A stretch of DNA of 64,000 nucleotides from Polytrichum commune (lineage: Eukaryota > Streptophyta > Polytrichopsida > Polytrichales > Polytrichaceae). This document shows positions 47,950 to 64,000 of this stretch, piece after piece (within the stretch, counting starts at the first letter, position 1; every line of letters starts with the position of its first letter). The translations under genes were made by a program, and so were the position numbers. The stretch is taken from positions 34,433,180-34,497,179 of the forward strand of contig OX485808.1 of assembly GCA_950295325.1 (NCBI GenBank), given 5' to 3'. The notes under the pieces were generated by a model. It saw nothing but the letters and a program-made list of their open reading frames with translations, made no database searches and was not told where the DNA came from.

Positions 47950-50612
47950 ATTGGGTCGTGAAACCTCAATCCATTCACTTGTAAGTTGTCACGTCCAAAT
48001 TGACGCGGTTTCCAAAAATGGAGGCAGGTTTTGCGATGGGACAAATTTGGGCTGCCTCCCCCCAAATCGGCCCCTCTGCTCGTGCTGCCCCCAAAGATTT
48101 AGCCATGCCTTCTCCCTCGGCCCCCCGCCCTCTTGCAGGAGCGCACTGTTTCCGCAATTCGGGGTATCTTCGCAACTTCGCATGGAGCAACTGCCGATTG
48201 GAGTTGTTGTTCAGGTTCAGGTTCATGTTCAGGAGGCTTTGGATGTTGGTGTTGATGTTGATGTTGATGTTGTTGAAGACAGAAGAGAGGCAGTGATGGT
48301 GGTGGTGGAAATGTTTCTTGCATCCCTCTTGATCGTGATGTCGGATGGTAAAAATGCGGGGATGTGGAGGTTTAGCATTGAGGGCTTTTGGTACCAGCTG
48401 CTTTCAGCTTTCCATGTGCTGTGATGGATACCTTCTTGCTGCCCTATGAGCACATTCATCTCGTCGCGACGAACTTCGAAAGTTCTGACACATTAGCTCC
48501 GAGTGTGGGCATCTTCACTACAAGTGAGTGTACTCTTCCCTCGACCAGTTTTCAAATTTAGATGTCTGCGGGTTTTTGTGGGTTTTCCCATTTTGTGTAT
48601 GGTACTCTTGGAAGAACAACATGCCTGTATCGAACAGTTGAGTTTTCGGAATGACTAGTGGCACTCTCTGGAGACTGGATACATGCGGCACTTACGTTCT
48701 CGCATTCTGGCGGTTCTATGAAACTTTGGGGGTAGAAAACTTCTCTTTCATTCTGTTGTCATAGGATAATAAGATAGAGAGAGTTGGCTTGGTGAGAAAA
48801 ACTCATCCTGGTTTTTGTGTTGTCTTAGTTGAGAAAACTCCTGGACTCGGGTTTACGTTTGAGTTTGATTAGTCAAGATGTTCAGCTCCGTGAGAAATCT
48901 CATCTCCATACCTACTGTACTTAGGTGTGAAGTCTGCTCCACATCCTTGAGGAAGGCCGTCCCGAACTTAAGACGCCGCTGTTAATCTTGACACTCAAAT
49001 CATTTGCAGCTATTCTTGTGCAGATAAGTTGCGAGAATAGCCTATAGGAATTTCATAAGAGACAAATGGTCAGTTTGGTAGTAACTTTTAATACCTTAGA
49101 AATGTAAGTTCTCTTGAAAGTCTGTTTAAGAAATACAATGTAATCTACCTTGAGAGAGATAGGCAACAGCCCTTTCTTGTCTACCTAGTAGTATAGCGCT
49201 TTTGTAAAGTGGGTACATCTATCATCATCTCAGGTTTTCGCGGTGTTGTGTCGATCAGCTTGGTTGCACTGGCTTGTTTACGGAGTTGGAAATTGAGCAT
49301 CTGTATAAGTGGTTACTCTTGACTACATGTAATTGGTCATACAGTCTGAGTGATTCCTGGTTTCTGCTCGGCGCCGTATCTTGCTCTCTAGAGCATGTAA
49401 GTCAGATTACTTTCCTCCACATTATTTTGGCAGAATCCTGTTTTGGTCTGTTGTATCATTTTCTACATAGAATCCTTTCTTGAGTGCAATATCTAGAGTA
49501 TGTAAGTCTTCCCTAGGTAGAGAGATAGGTCTTTTCCTCCTCCACCAGGTGGTGAGATTCGGCACAAGATCGGTTGGTCATAGAGAATTTCTCATCTCGA
49601 AGTTTTGAAGCACTTATGATCACAGATTATGGGTACACGTTTCTCTAAGCCTGTGTAACCCACATTGTGGTAAGACTGGTTTAAACTTGCGTGATCATTG
49701 ATGTACCATCTTGTGTTCCTACACTTGTGTGATCACTGATGTAATGACTAGGGCATACGTTTCAATAATCACTTGTGTGATCCACATCGTAAGGAAATTG
49801 ATTTACCAACTTGTGTTCTAAACTTGTGGAATCAACGATGTATCAATTTGTGTGATACGTCAGACAATCTTTCGTTAATCACAATGTGGACTTGTGGAGC
49901 TTCATATTATGAACTTAACGGAATTTCTGTGGGATATTCGTGCAAGTATTTTTGTGACAAATTCGTGCTAGTATTCGTGCAAGTATTTAGGTGGCATGGG
50001 GGCACATTATTTTCATGGATTTTGGTAGACGCATGTTTCTTATATGAGTTTTGTGGCAACGAAATCTCTGAATTCCTTCCTGTTTGAGAGGCAGGCGTTC
50101 CAAAAGTACTCAATTTTGTCCATCTACTATTGTGCAGATTGCGAGGAGTAGGATTTTCGCAAGAGGACGGAATGTTCAGCGTGGCAGTCATGCTCAAGAG
50201 ATAAGGTTGGTATGTGCTCTTGGATGCCGGTTTTACAACATGCCTGGCATGTTATGGAGTTCCAAAAGGCTACTCTTTGAGTGTATGGTGGTCCTTAGTA
50301 ATTGGTCGTAAAGAATGAGTCCTAGTTTTCACTCGGCAGCATATGGAGTTGGAGTATGTGATTTCATACAATAAGAAATCTCAGTTCCAAAATATGATTC
50401 ATCAGAGTCCCAGTGGATCGATCCTGGTATTGTGATCTCATATCTCAGTGGTGATTCAGGTGACCCATCCTCGATATGATGATCCGTATCGACATTGCAA
50501 GCTCCCTGGCAGATTGGTGATACAGTATGATGATGGAGAAACAACCACCACTGTTATAAGTGCAGCTTGAACAACATCAGGGTCAAGTGGAACCCAAATT
50601 GTAGCAGCTAAA
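47950..50612 (+). promoter_or_regulatory. Upstream region and possible split 5' leader of the PERK gene
   Basis: No separate gene is convincing here. A GC-richer block (about 48000-48310) with a GTTGAT-type hexanucleotide repeat (about 48243-48272) ends near a good donor (CAA then GTGAGT, about 48521). An acceptor-like TGCAG lies near 50564, just before the PERK ATG. A leader exon plus a 2-kb leader intron would explain this. The phrase ACTTGTGTGATC and its variants recur between about 49690 and 49860 in an irregular array. The open frames 47951-48424 and 50084-50311 have no recognisable domain. Confidence 0.35.
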
Positions 50613-55108
<4,496 letters not shown>

Positions 55109-57044
55109 ACCTGGACCTACAATTCCTTCCAATTCTTTTCGATATGATGATAGTTCATGTATCATCAACATTGATTTATTTATTACTTCTGTCGCCTTCA
55201 ATCACCACAGTACTCCTAGTAGTTCTAGATGTAACATTCTCACTGCAGCCTTCGACCCTTGATGATTGAAAATGGCCCGAGTTACAACCTAAGGCCATCA
55301 AAGGATTCTGGAAGAAGGATGTAGGTTTCCTCCCTGAATTCCACCAATACTCGGGCGTCGCCTGAACGTTAGATGATACACAGATAGAAGCATAGATGTG
55401 AATTGAAAGTGGAGAGAAGATGAGAAATGAACTTTATGTCTGGGTCCATAGTGTAGATTGAGTTATTATCAGGAGGACATTAGTAACTGGGATCCTTTTC
55501 TGCAGAGTGAAACTGCATCTGATTTCCTTGAATTTGTAACATGAGCATTTAATAGAACTTCAGGTTCTGATTCAATTCTTCATCAGTATCAAGCTGATAC
55601 TTTTTTTTTTTGGGTCTATTTTCTCATGATTGGTACCTCTGTTCTTTCTGGGTAGAGTGGACATTTGCTTTATCAGGAGGTCAGTAATCAGCATTCTTAT
55701 CTGCAGCTTGATGCGCAGAAATCTGATGGAAGTTGCAAAAGCATTTATTTCTGAGTAGGTGAAATAGTCACGATGAAGGTTTTTGTAAGTAAAACTTTGT
55801 CTTGACTAAGTGAATAGGTGATATCATCTTTCTCAATCTTGGGTACCTTTGGCGATACTGAGACGTGTGAACTTCCACCAAGTTGGAATCAGATTGGATA
55901 ACAAAATGGGAAGTGTTCCAAATTTGAAAAAACTTTATGACAAGCCAAAAATGCCCGAGCTACCCAACTACTTGATTTCAAATTAGTAAACACATTAATT
56001 CTAATGCTACACTCAAATCCGATGAATAATATAGCTACTTCAACGTGAACCAAATTTGGGCGCTTACATTATTAACACAGTAACTCAATGACCATTTGTG
56101 GTAAACTGAGTTTCACCTTTCGTCTTATACATTTCGCATTGAGATCATGGACATAACTTTGAATCTTCATTCGCCTATCTCGGCAGTGCTATCATCTGGT
56201 ACATAAAAAAGAAGAATAAAGAGATTTTTTCCTCTGGATACAACAGTAGCAAGTGGAAGGGATGATGTTGAGGCAAAAGTCATGGAAGTCAGTAAAAATG
56301 AACTACGATAATGTAGGTATGCAACTTGACCCACCTCTCAGATCGGAGTGATCGTTGTCTTCTAGATAGATGGACTTGGAATGGCAAGGCAATTGAAAAA
56401 AGCATTGGCTTGCATGAAATTTTATCAAACTTGAGATACAAGGGAAAGTCCATTGAATTAGAGCGCAACCAAAGTGAACTTGAACGTGAAGTCATGGACA
56501 ACTGGAAATTCAAGACACGAATGGGCTTTGGATGTTGGACAAAGAAAATGCTATCTAGACATGGCCTTTCAAACCTATAAGTATTAATTCAGGAGAAACT
56601 CTCTTGGACTCTCTTTAAAAAAAGCAGACATGTGAGAGAAGCACATTTAGGTATACTTTTGGGGCTAGATATCGACGCTCCAGAAGGCCCACATGTACGG
56701 TCCGAATCTTACAGTAACATGACCATGATCTTGAAACTCCGCCTAATTTTTCTTCCTCTTTACAACCACTTCCATTCACTATTATCTAACCTCAGCAAGT
56801 CTAGGAATTTTAGGTTGGAGAGACTGAAATGCAATCCAACACATTCTGCAGAAAGGAATACTGCTGCAGAGCAGTTTCTTATTATTGTAATAAATTGCAC
56901 ATAGGCTATTATTGCAGCGTGACCGCCACCATCCTGTGGGGTGATCAGTGGATGTTCTTACGAAATATCCGCAACTATATAATTTATAAAGGCTACTGCA
57001 GCTCCTTGATTATGAGGAGGTAGCTATAGTGAGATGGATTCCTC
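55109..57044. other. Region between the PERK and phytocyanin genes
   Basis: The first part is probably PERK 3' UTR. No gene is recognised in the rest. The frame 56326-56580 (plus) is charged and somewhat coding-like, with a K-S-I-E-L-E-R-N-Q type heptad-like stretch, but it has no family signature and no convincing splice partner. Confidence 0.4.
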
Positions 57045-57641
57045 TCAAGTCCTGAAGGTCTCGATTCTCATTTTCTGGCCAGCCTGGCAATGGCCGGAGG
57101 CGGCGCTGATGAAGTAGGCAATGGAGTAGCCCTGGAGGATGAAATCGTGGGGGCCATCAGTCCACTCTTCAATTGGGTGCATCGCATTGCAAGTGTTGTA
57201 GTCGTCCTGGTTCACCATCAGCACGCTGTCACCGAGTCCATACTGGAAATCTGCAACAATATGAGAAACACCAAGGTCATGAGCTCCACAATGCAGTACT
57301 TGACTGGGAAATTAAAAAGAAGGAACAACTACTACATAATCTTGAAAGGACTGTAGAGTTAATTGTCGGGTAAAAAGAGCTGCTGCACCCAACTAATAGA
57401 TCTAAATTGCACAATAATAAGAAGGTGCATCATATACAAAGGTACCAAGAGTATCGCCGGTGATGTAAGGTATGTTGCTCGATTGCCAATCATTGTAGAA
57501 GGTGGGATAGAGTGGAAACCCCCAGCCGAGCGGCCCTCCCACCTCGAAGTGGGTTGGGACTCTGATAGCCATGGAGACTTGGAGGCTCACCACCATCATG
57601 GCTGCCACCACCACAAGAGCAACTCGGAGGAGGCCTGCCAT
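57045..57641 (-). CDS. Phytocyanin, early-nodulin-like type, 2 exons
   Basis: Exons: 57641-57446 and 57250-57045, joining in phase to 133 residues plus TGA. A signal peptide (about 1-25: M-A-G-L-L-R then a hydrophobic run ending S-M-A) precedes one plastocyanin-like domain: H-F-E-V-G-G-x-x-G-W, Y-N-D-W, I-T-G-D-T-L-D-F-Q-Y, the Cys of Y-N-T-C-N, W-T-D-G, and the closing Y-F-I-S-A-A-S-G-H-C-Q-A-G-Q-K. The two disulfide cysteines are present. Of the blue-copper ligands, the first His is replaced (G-D-S-V) and the ligand Cys is Ser (Y-F-I-S), while the second His and the axial Gln remain. Such loss is typical of early-nodulin-like proteins, cell-surface proteins thought not to bind copper. The protein stops right after the domain, with no Pro-rich or GPI-signal tail. 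Confidence 0.88.
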
Positions 57642-59020
57642 GTTGATGCTAACTTAGTCCTTGATGCTTGAACCCACTTTGTGTTTCCTGCACATACAAA
57701 CAACATGTAGTAGATTCATACCTTGGCAAAACGTAAAAAGCACGAGAGACAGACAACTCTTGCGTAGTTAGTTCGATTCTTCCACAAGGGATATAGCACA
57801 ACATATTAGAGTCAGGATAGGCTTGAAAAAGTTTAGATTTACTCAACGCTTGATGATCATTGTATTGGAGATTACATGGAAAGTAGTGAATGACCTGGGA
57901 AGGTATTGTTCTGATTAATACTCAAACCTATTCCTTCAAGCAATCAGAGCTGGATGGCACCAGAGACTGCTATACACGAAGAGGGGGAAAGAGGATTTCG
58001 AAATAACTAATCCTAAAACGTTAGAAAGGCGGAGGATGGGTGCACAAAAGCATATTGCATCGATTAACCTGGCCTGACACTACTAAAGGATCAGAAAAGA
58101 AACAAAACTACCCTGAAACTGCCTACTTTTTGCGAGAATTCAAGCAAGAATTTTCCACAATTTCTACCAGAAGGTAAAGGAACTTCAGCACCTCCAAAAC
58201 CTCAGGTACAGACGAAGAGATTACCAAGTGGCAGAAGACGAAAGTGCGGAAGAGATGGAGGAATGTGGCTGTGGAGCACGGCTTATGAATTTTCTGCCGC
58301 AGATTTGTCGAGGGATGCCCCATGTGCGTCTCCTCACTACGGAGCCCACTCCACACATACTAGTCACTTCAAAGTCTCGACGCTTGCGAAACACATGCCT
58401 TGCCAAGTTTATCAACGACCCAAAAGTTAGCATCGCCATCTTCGAGACTCCACAGTTTCCTTAGAGCTTTTGTTTGTGGCATTCTGAGAGCCGTGGGATA
58501 CACGGTGGTTGCAAATCGTCATCATTATCTTTAAAACGGTTATTGTTTTTTTTTGTTCACGTAGTGCAGAGTATAACATATCCATTGATGAGAGCTTGCA
58601 ATCCCCGAAGGAGGGGTCTTGTGTTGAAGTGGTGAGAACTCAAGTAGGGTGTACTTGAGATCTATAAATTTTCCGTGACCTGAATGTAAGCAGAGCCGGC
58701 ACTGTGAGGTAGGTAATTCATCACTCAGTATTGTACACAGATTCCTTGGTTGATGTTTCTTCCCGGTTGAACTACATTGCATCGGCCAATGACATATATG
58801 TATATATATACATACATATATATGTATATACATATATTTCGTTTTCACAACCAATTGTGACGACAAACACCTGAGAACAGGGATTTCACCATACAACTGT
58901 CTTGGATTCTTTTCTCGTGAATGTGTAACTTCATGGTCGCAGTCCCGACCTCGTCTGAACCTATAATTTTGTGGAGTAATAGAACCGGCAGCTGAGAATT
59001 TCTCGTTCTCGAGTTCATGG
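57642..59020. other. Region upstream of the phytocyanin gene
   Basis: The first few hundred bases should hold the phytocyanin promoter (minus strand); no clear TATA box was pinned down. A (TATA/CATA)n tract lies at about 58795-58838. Overlapping open frames on both strands at 58221-58464 have no family signature. Confidence 0.35.
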
Positions 59021-59034
59021 GTGGTGATATGAGT

Positions 59035-59223
59035 TCAATCTGAAACCTCAAATGCCAAATTATTGCTCCGAAATGTAGGCTTGTTGCGCAGGGTTGGTGA
59101 CGTGCAGCGGCAGCGAACTGCCGCCTGTGCCGCCCGCGACGTCGGGACCGATCGCATGAGATCTGTTGCCATTGAGATTATGAGGAAAATGGCTGCGAAC
59201 ACGATTTTGGATTTGCTAATCAT
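59035..59223 (-). CDS. Possible small secreted peptide ORF (doubtful)
   Basis: A 62-codon frame from ATG. The first 20 residues (M-I-S-K-S-K then I-V-F-A-A-I-F-L-I-I-S-M-A) look like a signal peptide. They are followed by an Arg/Ala-rich stretch with two close cysteines (C-R-C). The part at about 59095-59165 is much more GC-rich than its surroundings, which can mark coding DNA. It matches no peptide-hormone family I can name. A GAG-GTTTCA near the end could be a splice donor, in which case this would be only a first exon. It could equally be chance. Confidence 0.22.
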   Translation of the reverse strand: MISKSKIVFAAIFLIISMATDLMRSVPTSRAAQAAVRCRCTSPTLRNKPTFRSNNLAFEVSD

Positions 59224-59467
59224 CTTGCACTAATTGGGCGTTTCATATTCTCCAGTGTATGTTTAAGACCTACTTATGTTACAGTGCGTTGTTATTCTAT
59301 TTTCTCCTTTTCTTTCAATGGTTGTGTTTTGTGATCATAACATTATGTAAGGGCATCTACAGTAAGTGGTTTCTTTTCTATAATAAGGGGTTTATTGTTG
59401 TTCCAGGAATCACCCATCTTTATTCCATGTGGAGTTATTCCTAACTGATGTGATAACTGGCAAGGCA

Positions 59468-59752
59468 TAAATTTGAAGGGTTGCTTGTATTTCATAGGGA
59501 AGGGTAACTCAAAATTTTCCCTTTCAAAATGAAGGGTTATCTCAAAAATCGCCCTTCATGTATGTATTGAAGTTTTTGTTGAAAGTGCACATTATCATGT
59601 TTACTTTTTTTTTGAAGGGTTACTTTTTTTTTGCCGTTCATTTTGAAGGGTTTATAGAAAATTAACCCTTCCTTTTTGAAGGGTTGCAAAATATTTTGAA
59701 GGGAAAGTGAAGGGCTGGACCCCAAAATAAGGGTAATAGCCCTTCAAATTTA
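59468..59752. mobile_element. MITE with TAAATTTGAAGGG ends
   Basis: A perfect 13-bp terminal inverted repeat, TAAATTTGAAGGG (59468-59480) and its reverse complement (59740-59752). The word GAAGGGTTA or a variant, or its complement, recurs many times inside. It is about 285 bp and non-coding. The superfamily was not determined because the target duplication is unclear. Confidence 0.65.
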
Positions 59753-59975
59753 CTCCTTGATAACTGGTATAATTATGTAAACGTAGCCTCACCGTGAGAT
59801 GTGGATAGTAGTGGCTAGGTGGCAAAGAATTCTTTTACTTTAAAAACTATTGCTCTTGTAAGTGGACTTGAAGATCACCCACCTAGGTGGGCCACCTTTG
59901 CGAAAATGACCTTTCATAAGGGGGAATGATCCATACATAATTCCTGGCACTAGTTCCAACACTATACAGAAGAAT

Positions 59976-60390
59976 CTCGGGGAGTGCACTTAAAGTTAAG
60001 ACTAGGAATCACGTGAGTGCGTACTTTTGACCCCCCTATGTATGTACTAAAAAATCATCTAGAAATTGTAAACAAAATATGAAGTTGTTAAACACAATCT
60101 AAAGTTCTTGTTGTATACATTTCAATAAATAATCAATTGTAAATATTTTTAAATTGATTTTTGAAACAAAAAACAACGCATTTTAGTTCAAACTTCTATC
60201 ATTTTTTTATAATAAAATTTAAAAACTTTTCGTCCTGAAATTTATACCAAGTGATAGATATATATGTAATGATTTGGCACTTAAAAAGTCTTAATTTAAA
60301 AACTATTTTAAGGCCAAGTATTGTAGGGGGTATGCCATTAAAACGCACTCACGTGTATTCCTAATCTTAACTTTAAGTGCACTCCCCGGG
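59976..60390. mobile_element. hAT-like MITE with 8-bp target-site duplication
   Basis: The ends are long inverted repeats (about 48 bp). The left starts CTCGGGGAGTGCACTTAAAG and the right, reverse-complemented, starts CCCGGGGAGTGCACTTAAAG. Both continue through GTTAAGA, TAGGAAT and CACGTGAGTGCGT. AGAAGAAT stands directly outside both ends (59968-59975 and 60391-60398). An 8-bp duplication points to the hAT superfamily, though a 9-bp Mutator-type event with one mismatch is possible. 415 bp, no transposase. Confidence 0.82.
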
Positions 60391-60399
60391 AGAAGAATA

Positions 60400-61700
60400 C
60401 GGTAACTATTCCATAGTTGCAAACAACAACAATGATTGTCACAAACCCATTGATCAATTATATCAAAATGATAGCAAAATGCTATACAAATCATCTCAAC
60501 TTGCTTAAATGTGTCTAGAATTCTCCAATTGTCACCATAAATCCTTAAAAGAAAACTCCATGTACGCTCCAAATTTTGATAGACTTGAGTTGTTCACAAG
60601 GTCCGTTAGACAAAATCAAAGGTAGTACTTTTATTTATATTTATGATAACGATTAAGGTTTTCTCACATATTGATAAAGATAAAACCCCATGCTAATTAG
60701 ATGTTATGTCAATTGCTATCTCCCAATAAAACAAAATCCAAGGTATAGACTCTCAAGGAATGCTTGAACTAGTGTCTATTATAGGCATATGTCACTTTAT
60801 ATTTCATTAATATAACACAAGATTGTTATTCCACTTTGGGAACACAATTAACATGATTTCCACTCTTCTTTCTTTCAAAGGTTCCTATTTCAGGACCTTT
60901 CTTTCAATATTTCATTTAATCTTGTCTATTTCATGACTGTGGTATGTAAATTCCCATTTTCTTATTCAAAGTGTGACCATAGGCTTTGATAATAATGACT
61001 TCTTGAGTGTAACAATTGACTCTGTGTAACCATTGGCCAATGCATCTTCAAATCACAAATTTGTTTTATTATTTGGTCATTGTTAATTCCAATGTAAGAC
61101 ATTTGTTTATTTAATACTTCCAAGATTTAATCATTACTCACAACTCATGCAACTAATAGTTAAAACCATGATCAAACTATAGTCTTGGCTACCGTGCACT
61201 ACCTGCAATAACGACAACTAGGGTAATACTCAAGACCATAGTTAATAATGTTAACTTGTGCTTAATTTTCATAGATCAAGTTATCGGACTAGGTATCCTC
61301 CTAACACCACAACTCAATGTGTAGGATGACTCATAATTACTCTTGATAAAATCAAATTTCATTTTCCTAATACTAGAATAGATCATTGTTATACCATTTG
61401 CCATCTCCACAATTACACAACCAATCAAAATATTTTTCTCGTCATCTTTGGTTGGTAAGGGGATTCTCTATCATCTCTTTCATTCAACAAACCCACTATT
61501 CATATGACAATAGTTCTTCCTTCCAACTATCGTCAATTTAATAATAAGATTCATCTTATTTTCCACTTCACCTTTCACAAGTTTCAATAATAGTCAATAG
61601 TTTCCTCTCTCAAGCTAACTCTTGACCTTTTAGCTACTTCACACATCCTTTGCCTCTCATAGGACTTGACTCTTCAAGTGGCTTCTTTCATCTTCCTGCC
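60400..61700. other. Gene-free AT-rich stretch
   Basis: No gene, repeat family or structure recognised beyond low-complexity AT-rich sequence. Confidence 0.4.
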
Positions 61701-61718
61701 TATAAATCACTAGCAGCA

Positions 61719-61832
61719 CCAAGTCATGTATAACACACTAAACGATCAGACGGACTCAACGGGAATCGAACCCGGACCGTCTAAGTGTAGTACAAACATC
61801 CTCCCTCAACCAACCAAGGAAACATGACTTGG
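61719..61832 (-). ncRNA. tRNA-like segment (SINE head or tRNA pseudogene) with flanking inverted repeat
   Basis: On the minus strand a box A-like TTGGTTGGTTGAGG (about 61819-61806) is followed about 35 bases later by a perfect box B, GGTTCGATTCC (61772-61762). The box B hairpin is enclosed by a 6-bp stem AGACGG/CCGTCT. The whole is bracketed by an 11-bp inverted repeat, CCAAGTCATGT and its complement (61719-61729 and 61822-61832). No standard cloverleaf with a normal acceptor stem could be drawn, so it is not called as a working tRNA. It resembles the head of a SINE, although no target duplication or A-tail was found. Confidence 0.5.
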
Positions 61833-61839
61833 CGACCAC

Positions 61840-64000
61840 CAACACAACAAACCACAACTTATACTATAACACAAATGTAATTACTTGCTAACAACTACGG
61901 TGGGTTACTCTTATTTGTTTTCCAGTTACTATAGTGTCCATCCTCGAAAGGGGAGAGTAGTACTGTCCAAATTTCCCCTTGTCTGGCGGGCATCGGGTCA
62001 TTTGACAATACGAACGGACACTTCATTCACGTCGGCCCCTTAAATTGGGACCGGAGTTTCTATCTATCTATCTGGCTTCTTTCTCATATAACCCTTGAAC
62101 ACTTTGTTCCACCCTCTCACAAGGTTACTCTTACTCTCGCTCAACAATGTTTTCTCTTTATCATCTGTCTCATCGGATAATTTCTACTTGCTCTCTCTTT
62201 GTCGCTTGGGGTTTCTCCTCTTGAGGTGCTAACAAAGCTTAGTTTCATTTGGTTCTTCCTCTCGAAGTGGCATTCCATCACTCTTTGCGAGAATAGTTTT
62301 ACTCACACCCTCATTCCACTAACACTCTGGCAATAGTTTTATCCTTCTCTACTCAGGTTAGCCCTATCTAATCTACGTCTATCTTATGTTGAACATTGAA
62401 AAAGGTCATTGTTCTTGGACGATTATTACAAAATATTCAATATCTTCCAACAATATGCTTAGCTTCTAGATTCATTCCATAATTTCTTAAACATTTCCAC
62501 TCTTCCATCTTTCATGCACTCTTTCATTGTTTATTTCCTCTTTCTGATTCATATTCTCTTTTCCTTAGATGTTGATCAATTCTCTATCAATTTCTCATTG
62601 CTCTCCACAACTCTTATATGCTCACTATCACAACTTTAACTCACTCAATTTCACTTGCAACTTCGGACTTAGTCAAGTGCAATCACATCAAAAGACAATG
62701 GTTCACAATTTCAAATACACTCAATCAAGACAAGATAATTTGACTAGGCTTCGGCCATTCAATGTCACTTATTTTCAAAATGAACACTATATTTTACCAC
62801 AAAGTGGTAATCTCATAATCATTGCGGCGATTACTCTTAGTTTGAAAAATATAGTTTAGTTATAACCTCGCACACTCTAAGTGTTGAGGGAGACAAAATT
62901 GCTTAGTCCAACATTGCTCTCAAGTTGCCTAAGAAATACTTATGTTCTTCAACTCTTCTTGCCTCCTTATGCTCGGTAGGGAAGACAATAGTTACATTGT
63001 ATCTAACTAAGGGCTCCTAAGCATGTGCTTATAGTTGTAACTAACTATCTTCGTCCATAGTTCATTATCTTCATCTATCTACATGATGATTTCATCCACA
63101 TTTTGCGTAGCTGCCTATAGTGGAACAATTTACCAAAACTTTGGCTCACATCAATATTTAACCAATTAAAGATGTGACAAGAAATGTCATGGATGATGGT
63201 GGATGCAAGTCATACATTGGCTTTGATGAATGAAAGGATGGATGGATGGGGATTCAAACAATGATGGGATTGAGAAAAAAAAATTCAACTGTAGCAAAAA
63301 GGTCTTAATATCTTCTTGTTTTTCCTTTATCAAAGTTTTTTTCCATTCAATGTTGGACTACTTCCTTACCATGATGCTTGGTAATAGAGAATTCTGTCCA
63401 AATCCATCACGTCACATCATGTCCAATGATAGTGACGTGACAACAAACCAAAAAAGTTACATCACTGAGGGGTGAATTCCAATAGTTTACTTAGGGGTAA
63501 ATTGACATGGTCAATCCCCTAGTCGATTGCTAACTCGACCATAAGTTAGCAATTGACACAACAATCGATTGCAAAAGAAAAGAAAAGAAACAATCAACTA
63601 CTTTGGTCGATTGCTCTAGGTTGACTTCTACTAGCAATCGACCTCTAGGAAAAGGAAAAGGAAAAAAATAGAAATATATGGATGGTCAAATCTTGCATCT
63701 AACAAGGTCTTAAAGTCCATAATTGTTTTTGAACTTTTTTAATTTTTTTTAATTTTAAGAACTCGACAACTAGTTACAATCGACTAGAGTAGTTGACCAA
63801 AAAAGTAATGTTTTAAAAACAAAAAATGATGTAGTAAGAAAACCTACCATGTTAATGGGTGTCACGTCATCTGTGATGTGACAAAACAATCAGGGGACAT
63901 GTCATGTTCATTTGCACATCCTTGCTTGGTAAAATATGATTAGAGTAAGGGAAAAACAATCACCTATTCATGTCGGTGTAAAATACATCAATGTTTATTT
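61840..64000. other. Gene-free stretch to the window end
   Basis: No gene recognised. A compact GC-richer block (about 61900-62060) ends in a (TCTA)n tract and may belong to another short retroelement. The frame at 62569-62859 is Ser/His/Asn-rich without a motif. Sequence near 63510-63660 repeats the phrase GCAATCGAC/GTCGATTGC in both orientations. Confidence 0.4.

Noticed and set aside
48000-48424. Candidate short gene in a GC-richer block
   Set aside because: Several frames are open at once and the coding look comes from a GTTGAT repeat. It is better explained as the leader of PERK.
58221-58464. Overlapping open frames on both strands upstream of the phytocyanin gene
   Set aside because: No signature on either strand and no splice partner; the plus frame begins at GTG.
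61745-61830. A functional tRNA gene
   Set aside because: Box B is perfect and box A plausible, but a normal cloverleaf with acceptor and anticodon arms could not be drawn.

Overview
This is nuclear DNA of a land plant. Four split protein-coding genes of plant families can be rebuilt exon by exon, with GT-AG introns and one GC-AG intron. Around and inside them lies AT-rich sequence full of small non-autonomous DNA transposons (MITEs), a tRNA-derived SINE and homopolymer/microsatellite tracts. The species cannot be told from the sequence. I see no CRISPR array, operon or rRNA. The only tRNA-like segment looks SINE-derived.

Layout. 1-12730 is gene-free apart from a hAT transposase C-terminal relic (156-557, minus), a deleted pogo/Tigger element (8968-9582) and MITE debris. 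12732-20532 (minus) is a complete 10-exon gene for a plastid NhaD-type Na+/H+ antiporter (NHD1). Upstream of it are a 24-bp perfect palindrome and three diverged copies of a repeat (about 20985-22270). 22400-37100 holds no recognisable gene, but has two Harbinger-like MITEs with TAA target duplications and a SINE with an 18-bp target duplication. 38712-43000 (plus) is a 5-exon LPEAT2-type lysophospholipid acyltransferase with worn EF-hands and a CT-rich leader upstream. 43001-47900 is gene-free. 50613-55108 (plus) is a 4-exon proline-rich extensin-like receptor kinase (PERK), with a partial duplicate of its DFG exon in an intron. 57045-57641 (minus) is a 2-exon phytocyanin of the early-nodulin-like (copper-ligand-poor) type. 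The rest to 64000 has MITEs, a tRNA-like segment and one doubtful small secreted-peptide ORF.

The genes do not form a pathway: one acts in the plastid envelope, one in ER/endomembrane phospholipid remodelling, and two at the plasma membrane/cell wall. Their shared feature is invasion by one MITE family (outer ends AGAGTTATCC, central hairpin). All six well-preserved copies seen lie in introns of NHD1, LPEAT2 or PERK.

I found no clear case of a wholly new biological system. The most useful leads are the duplicated decoy exon in PERK, the GC-AG intron in NHD1, the intron-biased MITE family, the palindrome near the NHD1 5' end, and the key-residue changes in LPEAT2 and the phytocyanin. Exon boundaries were set by hand from splice signals, reading phase and family conservation, without transcript data.
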